Positions 1 to 7,788 of a DNA stretch of 64,000 nt are shown piece after piece; within the stretch, counting starts at the first letter, position 1; each line of letters starts with the position of its first letter. This stretch comes from an uncultured Oribacterium sp. (GTDB lineage: Bacteria > Bacillota > Clostridia > Lachnospirales > Lachnospiraceae), in the NCBI GenBank assembly GCA_946413525.1, contig CAMKKZ010000011.1:30159-94158 (forward strand), read 5' to 3'. Below the pieces are notes generated by a model. That model made no database searches. It saw only the letters and a list, made by a program, of their open reading frames with translations, and was not told the DNA's origin. The translations under genes were made by a program, and so were the position numbers.

Positions 1-382
1 AGTGATTAAGCAAGATGGTAACCGGCACGTTCGCGCACAAGCCCGAACCGATCCCCCTGCAGATTCCCAAAAAATAAAATGTGCCGACATTCGACGCGAC
101 ACTCATCCCCAAGGTCGTCAAAATCATTGCCGACGCGCCAAATATGGTCAGGAGACGCATGGGAATCCTGGCCATGATGCGCGGGGCAAGGAGAGCCATC
201 ATAGCCGTCCCAATCAGAGACAGCGTTGCGTGGAAAGCAAACGTTCCGCGGTATACATTCAAATCCTCCGATACGGCGGTATAGAACACGCCCGGAGTGT
301 TCTGGCATATGCCAATCGAGGCCGCTGCCATCCCGCAAAAAATGATAAGCATCTTGATATATCTTTGATTATCAGATTTCAT
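1..382 (-). CDS. MFS transporter, N-terminal part (runs off left edge)
   Basis: Translating the minus strand from the ATG at 382 gives an open frame to the window edge with no stop. It begins MKSDNQRYIKMLIIFCGMAA and continues through alternating hydrophobic helices and a basic cytoplasmic loop (ALLAPRIMARIPMRLL). This is the usual start of a Major Facilitator Superfamily permease, with TM1, a long periplasmic-side stretch, TM2, the loop, then TM3 and TM4. Only about 127 of the expected 400 or so residues are present, so the substrate cannot be told. The QNTPGVFY segment recalls oxalate/formate-antiporter-like or other carboxylate MFS proteins, which is a weak inference. A GGAAGAG stretch lies upstream of the ATG. 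Confidence is good for the family and low for the substrate. Confidence 0.7.
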   Translation of the reverse strand, partial: MKSDNQRYIKMLIIFCGMAAASIGICQNTPGVFYTAVSEDLNVYRGTFAFHATLSLIGTAMMALLAPRIMARIPMRLLTIFGASAMILTTLGMSVASNVGTFYFLGICRGIGSGLCANVPVTILLNH

Positions 383-410
383 ATTATTAACACTCTTCCG
401 GGCGCGACAC

Positions 411-540
411 CACGCCCTTTTTATTCTCGATGAAAGCTCCGGACCCTGTAAATTCCTGACAGGATTCCACGCACTTTTTATTCTCGATATCCCCCTGAAC
501 CCTGTGAATTCAAGGCAGAATTACACACTTTTTAAAAAAA
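411..540. repeat. Imperfect tandem repeat, about 57 bp unit, 2+ copies
   Basis: Units begin at about 411, 468 and 525 with CAC-GC-CTTTTTATTCTCGAT or a diverged form. Each carries a CCTGTRAATTC stretch. The last copy merges into the terminator T-tract. It lies between the MFS gene and the 3' end of the Wzz-like gene. Confidence 0.6.
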
Positions 541-567
541 CGTGGCAGGACAAAATCCCACCACGTA
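532..567 (-). terminator. Rho-independent terminator of the Wzz-like gene
   Basis: On the minus strand an ACGTGG...CCACGT stem (inner GGGA/TCC pairing) is followed directly by seven T residues. It lies about 155 nt past the stop codon of the Wzz-like gene, which reads toward it. Confidence 0.75.
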
Positions 568-664
568 TTTTCTGGTATTTTCTGAATTCCTGTAATTCCT
601 GTAATTCCCAATTCAGACAGGAACAACGATCAGCTATGAATAGTAGCTGTAATCTTCTTAAATT

Positions 665-728
665 ATGCGCGACTTAAATCATGCGCAACTTAAATCATGC
701 ACATCTTAAGTAATGCGCAACTTAAGTC
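665..728. repeat. 16-bp tandem repeat x4 spanning the stop codon
   Basis: Four copies of a 16-bp unit (ATGCGCRACTTAAATC and close variants) run end to end at 665, 681, 697 and 713. The last copy contains the stop codon of the Wzz-like gene, so the gene's last residues (AIMT) are encoded within or beside the array. Confidence 0.85.
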
Positions 729-2590
729 ATGATTGCTCCGACAAGCTGCTTCTTCAGGGCGCGGAGCTTGCCAATCTCCCGGGCAATCTGCCTGTAGGAG
801 GTTCCTTCCTTGCTTTCCACAATCAGGACATGCTCATAATTCTGCAGCTTTGCGACAGCCTCCTTCTCCATCATAATGTCACCGCCGCATACAAAACGGA
901 ATCCGGCAGCGTCTTTAGAATCAGGCGCGGCATCCTTCCCTTCCCTCTCAAGCTGTCCGGCAACCTCTGCGATGTTTTCCGCATTGCTGCCAACCAGCAG
1001 GATTTCTGTTTCCTTTCCGTTTTCCGGCTTCAGGAGCGACATGATATTGGCAAAGGCCAGGGCGCCAATCTCCTCCATGGTTCCCACACGTTCCGAGTCG
1101 TTGGACAGGATCGTACTGATCCGCTGCACGATTCCCTGCCCCTGGAAGCGCTTCAGGCTGGCAAGGACACTGATGCCGTAACGGCTGGAAACGGCCTTTT
1201 CGTCCAACGCGTCGTCCTTGGAAATAAAGCGGACCGTGACCCACAGGCCGCAGAGGACGATGCCTAAGAGCATGCCGATAATCGAGTACTTGATTGCCTC
1301 ACTCTTCGGGTTCATCATGGTCAGCTCGGGCTCCTCAGGCTCCTCGGGCAATTCCGGCTCAGACGGATAACTCGGCTCATTCGGGAGGGCGGGAGTCTGA
1401 GGCATCTTCGGCTCCTCCGCAAGCACCGGTTCCTTCGGAGCGATCGGCTCGGCGGATTTGGTGGGTCTCACAATAGCGGCAGCCTTGTTCTGCCAGTCAA
1501 TCAACTGATTTCCATAATTAGTAAGCAGAGTTTTGTATTCCGTCTGGGCATTCAGAACAATCTGGGTAAGCGCCACGGCATTGTCAAAACCTCCCTGACC
1601 GTCCTCCCCCGCTTCCTCCAGAGGGTGTCTGGACTCATCGACCAGCATCAGCTCATGTTCCCGGATTTGCCCCCCGATCTGCTCATGGCAAATCGGGATA
1701 TATTCCAGCGCGGCCTCAAAAATCTCCTCGGCCTGCTGAGTGGAATTCCCGAAAACGGTGATTTTCAGGGTCCTTGCGCCGCCATCTATATTGACCACGA
1801 TAAGCTCCTGAATATAGCGGAGATCCAGCTTCTCTGTCATCCTATCCTGGATGAATTTCAGGAAATCCTCACCTGCGAGCTTGTTGTTATATGCGTATAA
1901 TATAGGATTCATCTGGTCAGGCTGGTCATAGTAATAGTAATAGGTGGAATAATTGGGTTTGTAATTTGAGTCCACGAACCAGACAGCATGATATTCCGCA
2001 AAATGGAATGGATCCATATTAAGGAGAACGGAATTTTTGCCCCGCTCCTCCTGCATATCGATATTGGCCTGAACCGCGTCCATCTGACCTTTGTAGGTGT
2101 CCATCTGCAGGTTGTAAAGTGCCAGCCTCTCCTCATACTGCTCCAGCGCGTTCTTGTAGGATTCCATCTGAACCCCATAATCAGACATGGCTTTTTCATA
2201 CGCCAGCATCTGGGCATCATAAGTATCCTGCCTGGCCTTCATTGCGGCGTCATACGCGGCCTGCCTCTGGTAGAGCACGGTATCGCAGTTCTTGTCATAA
2301 TCCCTCTGCATGGTTTCGCACTTCCTCTTGTACTCATCCATGGACCTGGCATATTTCAGCATATTCTTTTCATAGCTGGTCACGCTCTTTTCATATTTCT
2401 TGACCGCATCCTCATTTTCCGTCGTTTTCGCCACCTTCCCGCGGGTAGTAATTCCCCGATAGCAGCCGAAAAGCACGGCCAGCACAAGCGCGCTGATCAG
2501 GAAAAGCTTCCAGTTGCGGAGCGACTCGACCAGGAGAAGCTTAAGGTCAACCTCTACCCCCTCATTATCCATTCTCTTTGTTTCGGTCAT
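722..2590 (-). CDS. Wzz-type chain-length/export protein with degenerate BY-kinase-like tail
   Basis: The 622-residue protein has TM1 at about 27-46 (WKLFLISALVLAVLFGCY) and a very long Lys/Tyr/Met-rich extracytoplasmic coiled coil (about 60-190). A Pro/Glu repeat region follows (about 385-425), then TM2 (SIIGMLLGIVLCGLWVTV). This two-TM hairpin around a coiled coil is the polysaccharide co-polymerase (Wzz/CapA) plan. The cytoplasmic C-terminus looks like a bacterial tyrosine kinase fold (EILLVGSNAENIAEVAGQL; YEHVLIVESKEGTSYRQIA), but the Walker A GK[ST] is absent, so it is probably a pseudokinase. The likely role is control of capsule or exopolysaccharide assembly at the membrane. No other polysaccharide gene lies next to it here. 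The family call is firm; the pseudokinase reading is inference. Confidence 0.72.
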   Translation of the reverse strand: MTETKRMDNEGVEVDLKLLLVESLRNWKLFLISALVLAVLFGCYRGITTRGKVAKTTENEDAVKKYEKSVTSYEKNMLKYARSMDEYKRKCETMQRDYDKNCDTVLYQRQAAYDAAMKARQDTYDAQMLAYEKAMSDYGVQMESYKNALEQYEERLALYNLQMDTYKGQMDAVQANIDMQEERGKNSVLLNMDPFHFAEYHAVWFVDSNYKPNYSTYYYYYDQPDQMNPILYAYNNKLAGEDFLKFIQDRMTEKLDLRYIQELIVVNIDGGARTLKITVFGNSTQQAEEIFEAALEYIPICHEQIGGQIREHELMLVDESRHPLEEAGEDGQGGFDNAVALTQIVLNAQTEYKTLLTNYGNQLIDWQNKAAAIVRPTKSAEPIAPKEPVLAEEPKMPQTPALPNEPSYPSEPELPEEPEEPELTMMNPKSEAIKYSIIGMLLGIVLCGLWVTVRFISKDDALDEKAVSSRYGISVLASLKRFQGQGIVQRISTILSNDSERVGTMEEIGALAFANIMSLLKPENGKETEILLVGSNAENIAEVAGQLEREGKDAAPDSKDAAGFRFVCGGDIMMEKEAVAKLQNYEHVLIVESKEGTSYRQIAREIGKLRALKKQLVGAIMT

Positions 2591-2618
2591 ATTCCCATCC
2601 TTTGTACATAAATAAATT

Positions 2619-2778
2619 GTAACTATTCAGCACCCTCTGGATTTCAGAGAATTCCAAATGGTAAGCTTGCTTTTCATTTGAAATTCTCTGAAATCCAGAG
2701 GGCGGACAAGGCGCGGAACGCCTCTGAACGCGCATGAAGTCGCCAAAGGCGACTGCGAATAGGGTGCTGAATAGTTAC
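2619..2778. repeat. Palindromic dispersed repeat, family B (B1)
   Basis: A perfect 18-bp inverted repeat (GTAACTATTCAGCACCCT at 2619-2636 and its complement at 2761-2778) encloses a second inverted repeat (CCTCTGGATTTCAGAGAATT and complement, about 2634-2703). Related termini recur at 11958-12090 and 14901-14985. The inner palindrome recurs at 29168-29216. It is MITE-like in form but encodes nothing. Confidence 0.8.
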
Positions 2779-2837
2779 GCACTAACGAAGCTTGTCGCTT
2801 AGTTAATGCCTGTTATTTAAAAGCAGCCCTTTGCCAA

Positions 2838-2871
2838 GAAAAAGCGGCTGCCCAGGAAGCGTCCCGGGCAG
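2838..2871 (-). terminator. Probable terminator, minus strand
   Basis: The minus-strand stem CTGCCCGGGA / TTCCTGGGCAG is followed by CCGCTTTTTC. It could terminate readthrough from metQ, about 330 nt upstream, before the Wzz-like gene. Confidence 0.5.
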
Positions 2872-2980
2872 TCACAAACAATCCTCCCTCAAGTACTGCG
2901 GCTTCATGCCGAAACATTAGCATATAAGCGGAAAAAATTCAAGCCTATATCATCGGGGAAGCGAAGTATAAAAAACGCCC

Positions 2981-3114
2981 AGGTTTTTCCGCAGCACAAG
3001 GAATGCTGCGGAAAAATCTGAAAAAAACATGCCTGAAGGCATATTTTTTCAGACGCATCCCTGTGGGATGCGCCAAATACGGTATTAACTATGCCTGATG
3101 CATAGTTAATACCT
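2981..3114. repeat. Dispersed repeat, family D (D1)
   Basis: This is a string of hairpins: CCGCAGCAC..GTGCTGCGG-like, GCCTGAAGGC, GCATCCCTGTGGGATGC and ACTATGCCTGATGCATAGT. It is near-identical to 29328-29517, except that the latter carries a 53-bp insertion. Confidence 0.8.
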
Positions 3115-3204
3115 GCGCGTTTCCTCTTTATGCACACGAAAACGCAGCAGTAATTTGCCGCTGCGCGGCGCGTTTTCGGTGCGGGAAACGCCTGCGCGTT
3201 TCCT
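3110..3204. repeat. Dispersed repeat, family C (C1), abutting metQ
   Basis: It contains GCGTTTCC, CACGAAAACGC, AATTTGCCGC and GCGCGTTTTCGG blocks, the same blocks as 19118-19220 and, inverted, 24897-25052. It ends at the metQ stop codon and may act as the 3' hairpin of that mRNA. Confidence 0.75.
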
Positions 3205-4151
3205 TAATTAATAGCAATCACGCCGCCCTCGTAGGTTTCCGCGATAAAATCGCTGATTTCCTGGGACTTCAGGACTTCCACAAGTTTCTTTGCCCATTCC
3301 TGATCCTTGTTGGCTTCTGCCACGGCCACTACGTTTCCGTAGGTCTGGGCTGCCTCGGAATCCGATTTCTCCTGCACCAGCGCGTCAGAGGGCTTGAAAC
3401 CCGCGTCAATAGCATAATTGCCATTCATAGCGGCAAAGTCCACGGAATCCAGGGAGCGGGGAATCTGAGCGGCCTCCACCTCAAGGATGTCAACATTATG
3501 GGGATTGTCAACGATATCCTGCTTCGTTGCCGTAAGCCCGGCGCCATCCTTCAGCGTAATGATACCGTTATCCTGGAGAAGCAGCAGGGCCCTGGCCTCG
3601 TTCGTCGTATCATTCGGCACGGCAATCTGCGCCCCGTCGGCAATATTTGAAAGGTCATCAGACTTGCCGGCATAAATCCCAAAGGGCTCATAATGAATCT
3701 TTCCGACGGACACCACATTGGTCTTGTTTTCCTTGTTGAAATCATCAAGGTACGGCTGGTGCTGGAAATAGTTGGCGTCAATCTCCCCCTGATCCACCGC
3801 CAGGTTGGGCTGTACATAATCGTTATAGGTCACGATTTCGATGCTGATGCCCTCCTTTTCCAGGGCATCCTTTGCCTTCTCCAGAATCTCCGCATGAGGA
3901 CTTGGGGAAGCTCCGATCTTAATGCTCACGGTCTCCTGCGCTTCCGTTGAAGCAGCGTCCGCATCCGCATCCGCTTCGCCGGAAGCCTCCCCGGCTTTTT
4001 CGGAAGACTCCTCTGTGGCTTCCTTCCCGGCTTCATTTCCCTCTGCCTGGGAAGCGGCCTCTGTCTGAGCGGGGGCTGCGGAAGACCCGCATCCCGTTAG
4101 CAAGGATGCCGCAAATACCGCCGCCAATGCTGCCGATAAAATCTTTTTCAT
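3204..4151 (-). CDS. metQ: Methionine ABC transporter substrate-binding lipoprotein MetQ
   Basis: This is an NlpA/MetQ-family protein of about 315 residues. The N-terminus has a lipoprotein signal (KKILSAALAAVFAASLLTGC) with the lipid-anchored Cys, then an acidic Ala/Glu-rich linker (to about residue 70). The periplasmic-binding-like domain follows, with family motifs KIGASPSPHAEIL, NYFQHQPYLDDFN and VPNDTTNEARALLLLQ. It binds D/L-methionine outside the membrane and delivers it to MetI. Two adjacent ATGs exist; the second (4151) is better spaced from AAGGAGG. It follows metN and metI on the same strand, but a 308-nt gap holds a tandem repeat. No SAM riboswitch or T-box is recognisable upstream. 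Confidence 0.93.
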   Translation of the reverse strand: MKKILSAALAAVFAASLLTGCGSSAAPAQTEAASQAEGNEAGKEATEESSEKAGEASGEADADADAASTEAQETVSIKIGASPSPHAEILEKAKDALEKEGISIEIVTYNDYVQPNLAVDQGEIDANYFQHQPYLDDFNKENKTNVVSVGKIHYEPFGIYAGKSDDLSNIADGAQIAVPNDTTNEARALLLLQDNGIITLKDGAGLTATKQDIVDNPHNVDILEVEAAQIPRSLDSVDFAAMNGNYAIDAGFKPSDALVQEKSDSEAAQTYGNVVAVAEANKDQEWAKKLVEVLKSQEISDFIAETYEGGVIAIN

Positions 4152-4396
4152 CATACACCTCCTTGCGGGCGAAAGATTCCGCCCTCACTAAGCTCCCGCC
4201 AATTTTCAGCCTATATGAGCGGACTGCCTTGCATCCGCCCCGCTTCAAGCCTCAATGCGCGGAATGCTTACAAAATGACCTGCAACAGCCCCGGGGACTG
4301 TTGTCTGCCGCAAGGCAGATTTCTACGCATGCCATGTCTCTCCGCATCCATGCGTCGAAATCTGCCTGCGCCACATTTTAAAATCGCTTATCCTGC

Positions 4397-4485
4397 CCTC
4401 TTGTCAACGAAGGAAAGTTAACTCTATTTCGTCCTTTTGTCAACGAAGGAGAGTTAGCTTTATTTCGCCCTTTTGTCCACAAAGG
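4397..4485. repeat. 36-bp tandem duplication of the metI 3' end
   Basis: Two 36-bp copies (4397-4432 and 4433-4468) and a partial third (4469-4485) are present. The array includes the last codons and stop of metI, so extra copies of the gene end (CCTTTTGTCAACGAAGG...) lie downstream of the stop. Confidence 0.85.
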
Positions 4486-5122
4486 ATGCGAGGCGCATCC
4501 AGAATTCCTGAATCGCCTGAACAATGAGCACCAGCACAACGACCGCAATCAGCATTATGTCCGTCTGATAGCGGTAATAACCGTAGTTCAGGGCGATCGC
4601 CCCAAGGCCTCCTCCCCCGACAAAGCCCGCCATGGCGGAGTAGCTCAGGATCGTGGTAATGCAGATTGCCGCGCCGATCAGCAGGCTGGGCTTCGCTTCA
4701 GGAAGAAGCACCTTCCAGATGATCTGCCAGTTGGTGGCCCCCATGGATTTTGCCGCTTCAATCACGCCCGCGGGAACCTCCTTGAGGGAAGACTCCACCA
4801 TCCTTCCAATATAAGGAGCCGACGCGAAAATAAGCGGCGGGATAATGGCTTTCGGCCCCAGCGTGGTCCCTACCAGGAATTTTGTGACGGGGAGCACCAT
4901 GACCAGAAGGATCAGAAAGGGAATGGACCGGAAAATATTAATTAGGAAGCCCAGCACCGCATGAACCGGGGCAAGGGGATGAATGCCATCCTTGTCCGTC
5001 ACCACCAGGATGACCCCCAATGGGATCCCGATCAGATAAGAAATGGCACTGGAAATGAGCGTCATATAAATCGTAGCCCAGGTCTCCTTCAAATACATGC
5101 CCACCATCTGGCTGCCCATCAT
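4460..5122 (-). CDS. metI: Methionine ABC transporter permease MetI
   Basis: The 220-residue inner-membrane permease has about five hydrophobic helices and the BPD/MetI coupling segment (VIEAAKSMGATNWQIIWKVLLPEAKPSLL). That is the EAA loop that docks with the ATPase. Length and motif order match MetI. The start overlaps the metN stop by 4 bp (ATGA), indicating translational coupling. Its C-terminus (ASFVDKRAK) lies in a 36-bp tandem repeat. It transports methionine delivered by MetQ. Confidence 0.93.
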   Translation of the reverse strand: MMGSQMVGMYLKETWATIYMTLISSAISYLIGIPLGVILVVTDKDGIHPLAPVHAVLGFLINIFRSIPFLILLVMVLPVTKFLVGTTLGPKAIIPPLIFASAPYIGRMVESSLKEVPAGVIEAAKSMGATNWQIIWKVLLPEAKPSLLIGAAICITTILSYSAMAGFVGGGGLGAIALNYGYYRYQTDIMLIAVVVLVLIVQAIQEFWMRLASFVDKRAK

Positions 5123-6216
5123 TTCACCTCCTCAAACAGAATGCCCCTTTGCCGGAGGTAATGCGTGATCCTCTCCGCTTCCTCCTCTTTTTCCGGAAGC
5201 TCCACCAGCATCTGCCCTACCGCCTGCCCCTCAACCTCGCGCGTATTGGCAAAGAGAATGTTGACAGCGGTTTTGCAGCTCATCACCATGTCGGAAATAA
5301 TCGGCTCATGGGCGTTCCTGCCATCGAAGACGATCCTGACCTTTCGGTTATTGCCAAAATGAACCTCTTCGTTTTCATCCCCAAGGATCAGGCGCCTTGC
5401 GATTTCCGTCTTCGGGTTGCTGAAAAGCTCCGAGACAGGGCCTTTCTCCGCAATATGAGAATGGTCGATAACGGCCACCTCATCGCATATGGCCTCAATA
5501 ACCGACATCTGGTGGGTAATGACAATGACCGTGACGCCCATCTCCCGGTTGATTTTCTTCAGGAGGTCAAGAATCTGCCTGGTCGTCTTTGGATCAAGGG
5601 CCGAGGTGGCCTCATCGCAAAGCAGCACCTTGGGGCTAGTGGCCAGCGCCCTCGCAATGGCGACGCGCTGCTTCTGGCCTCCGGAAAGCTGGGCCGGGTA
5701 ATTTCTGGCCCTGTCCTCCAATCCTACCAGGCGAAGGAGATCCATGGCCCGCTTCTTTGCCTCCCTCCGGCCCGTTTTCGCAATTTCCAGGGGAAAGGTG
5801 ACGTTGCGGAGCAGCGACCTCTGATCCAGAAGATTGAACTGCTGGAAAATCATTCCCATCTTGCGGCGCGCCTCCCGCACCTCCACCGGGGACATGTCGC
5901 CAAGACTCTTCCCTTCAAAAATCACCCTCCCGCTGGTGGGCACTTCCAGATAATTGATGCAGCGGACAAGCGTGGACTTTCCAGCTCCTGACAGTCCGAT
6001 GATGCCCTGTATGCTGCCCCGGCGTATGTCGAGACATATATCATCAAGCGCCACCACATCGCCTGAAGAAGTAGTAAAAACCTTCCCCATATTTACAAGC
6101 CTTATGATGAAGTCATCCACTTCCGCTGCTTTGGCCCGCTCCGACTGCTCCGAGGCAGGTACTGCATCATGGCCAAAAGCAAGCTCCCCTGATTGCGTAT
6201 CCATCTCTCGCGCCAT
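5119..6216 (-). CDS. metN: Methionine ABC transporter ATP-binding protein MetN
   Basis: The 365-residue ABC ATPase has Walker A GLSGAGKST, signature LSGGQ, Walker B LLCDEATSALD and the H-loop ITHQM. It ends in the C-terminal NIL regulatory domain (from about KVRIVFDGRNAHEPII to the end), which in MetN binds methionine and trans-inhibits transport. The N-terminus carries an extra stretch of about 30 residues before the ABC core (IRLVNMGKVF). GGA directly abuts the ATG, so the true start may be slightly internal. It lies 42 nt from the pepV stop, so prfC-pepV-metNI-metQ may be partly co-transcribed. Confidence 0.93.
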   Translation of the reverse strand: MAREMDTQSGELAFGHDAVPASEQSERAKAAEVDDFIIRLVNMGKVFTTSSGDVVALDDICLDIRRGSIQGIIGLSGAGKSTLVRCINYLEVPTSGRVIFEGKSLGDMSPVEVREARRKMGMIFQQFNLLDQRSLLRNVTFPLEIAKTGRREAKKRAMDLLRLVGLEDRARNYPAQLSGGQKQRVAIARALATSPKVLLCDEATSALDPKTTRQILDLLKKINREMGVTVIVITHQMSVIEAICDEVAVIDHSHIAEKGPVSELFSNPKTEIARRLILGDENEEVHFGNNRKVRIVFDGRNAHEPIISDMVMSCKTAVNILFANTREVEGQAVGQMLVELPEKEEEAERITHYLRQRGILFEEVK

Positions 6217-6258
6217 TCCTTTCTTAGTGTCCTAAGTGATAAGAAGTTATAAAGCCTT

Positions 6259-7716
6259 TCAACGATCCTTTGCCGGACCTTCTCCCCCGCAGAGCCTGAT
6301 AATGGCCTCCGTATAGACCTTTGTCGCGGTCAAAAGGTTGTCGATATCGATGAATTCATCCGCGCCGTGCATCCTGGTATCAATCCCCGGAAGTATGGCT
6401 CCAAAGGCGACGCCATTTTCCAGATCATGGACATAAGTCCCGCCGCCAATGGCCAGGCATTCGCCTTTAAGGCCGGTCACAGCCTCATACGCGGACAGCA
6501 GCGTCCGCACAAAAGGGGAATCCGCGGACACGCGGTGGGGCGGCACCTTCCTGCCGATTGAAAACGAAAAACCTGCAGACTGCGCAGACTCCTTCGCGAC
6601 ATTATAGCAGTTCTCCTCCGATGCCATCAGGGGAGTCCTTGAGTCAAACTGGAACTCCGCTTGTGTTTCCGAGACGGAGAACAAATCTAATGTACAGCTC
6701 AGGGCATGGGATTCCGCGTCTTCCATGGCTATCCGAAGGCCCGATCCGTCCGTGACGCCGTATGGGAAAAGCTCAAGAACCTTCTCACAGGCCTCAAGCT
6801 GCTCGGATGGCGAAAGGGGAAGCTTCCCGCAAAGAATCAGGGCGGCAAGCCCCGCGTTTTTCCCACCCTCCGGTGTGGAAGCATGGGCAGACTCACCATA
6901 CACGGTAATCTCCTGCTCTCCGCTTATCTCGCAGCGTACCCCGCAAAGCTTCTCCAGCTCCCGCATGGGCTCCTCCGCTTCCTGCATCGGAAGCCCTTCA
7001 AAACGAAGCACGGCCTTCTGGGGTACGGCATTCAGCGCAATCCCCGCCTCCATGGAAAGCAGCCTGGGCAGAGCGGCATTTTCCTCGAAATCACGGGAAA
7101 GGATTCCGTGGAACTGACCCTTCTCTATATTGATCAGCGGGAACTCAGCGTCCGGCGAAAAGGTCATTTCGGCCGGCTGCTCCTCTAAATAGTATTTCCT
7201 GATATCGGAAGAACCGCACTCCTCATCCGTCCCAATGATCAGACGGACCCCCTTGCTGAGCGGGATGCCACAGGCCTTAATAGCCCTCATGGCAAAAAGC
7301 GCGCACAGCATCGGGCCTTTGTCATCCGATGTGCCCCTGCCATAAAGCCTGCCGTCCTTTTCAACTACCTTGAAAGGCTCCGTCACGGTCCAGCCCTCTC
7401 CCGCGGGTACTACGTCCGCGTGAGCAAGAATGTCCAGAGTTCTGGGCAGCGCCGGATCGAAATCCGCCGCTCCGACATAGCCGCTATAATTCTGGATGCT
7501 GAAGCCATATTTCTCACAGAGCCGAAGCGCATAGTTTAGGGCGTCGAAAGGTCCGTCACCAAAAGGCTTCCCCTGCTCATAAGAGCCCTTGACGGACGGA
7601 ATTGCGCAAAAATCAATAATGTCCCTCACAAGCTCATCCCTGTGCGCGTCGATCCATTCCTCCGCGTCCTTTCTTAATCCCCGCCGTGAAGAATTATCTG
7701 AATTATCTATTTCCAT
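6259..7716 (-). CDS. pepV: M20 family dipeptidase, PepV/Sapep-like
   Basis: The 485-residue M20 zinc metallopeptidase shows the metal-site motifs in order: LAHADVVPAGEGW (His ligand and Asp), GRGTSDDKGP (bridging Asp), GTDEECGSSD (catalytic Glu and Glu ligand), and a late His in YVHDLENG. It matches the PepV/Sapep subgroup in length and in the long lid insertion. It is cytoplasmic and hydrolyses dipeptides, releasing amino acids. Its position directly before metN is consistent with peptide and methionine scavenging, which is inference from context. Confidence 0.88.
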   Translation of the reverse strand: MEIDNSDNSSRRGLRKDAEEWIDAHRDELVRDIIDFCAIPSVKGSYEQGKPFGDGPFDALNYALRLCEKYGFSIQNYSGYVGAADFDPALPRTLDILAHADVVPAGEGWTVTEPFKVVEKDGRLYGRGTSDDKGPMLCALFAMRAIKACGIPLSKGVRLIIGTDEECGSSDIRKYYLEEQPAEMTFSPDAEFPLINIEKGQFHGILSRDFEENAALPRLLSMEAGIALNAVPQKAVLRFEGLPMQEAEEPMRELEKLCGVRCEISGEQEITVYGESAHASTPEGGKNAGLAALILCGKLPLSPSEQLEACEKVLELFPYGVTDGSGLRIAMEDAESHALSCTLDLFSVSETQAEFQFDSRTPLMASEENCYNVAKESAQSAGFSFSIGRKVPPHRVSADSPFVRTLLSAYEAVTGLKGECLAIGGGTYVHDLENGVAFGAILPGIDTRMHGADEFIDIDNLLTATKVYTEAIIRLCGGEGPAKDR

Positions 7717-7788
7717 CTTAAAAATCCTTTCTTGCCATCATAAAACCATCATGAAACCATCATGAAAATCCCTTACTGTCTGACTTGT

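Noticed and set aside
2..433. 143-codon plus-strand frame at the left edge
   Set aside because: The minus strand reads as a clear MFS transporter N-terminus through 1-382; the plus frame has no recognisable content.
4155..4459. SAM riboswitch or Met T-box upstream of metQ
   Set aside because: No conserved T-box sequence or SAM-I core is visible; the gap holds a tandem repeat and a short hairpin only.
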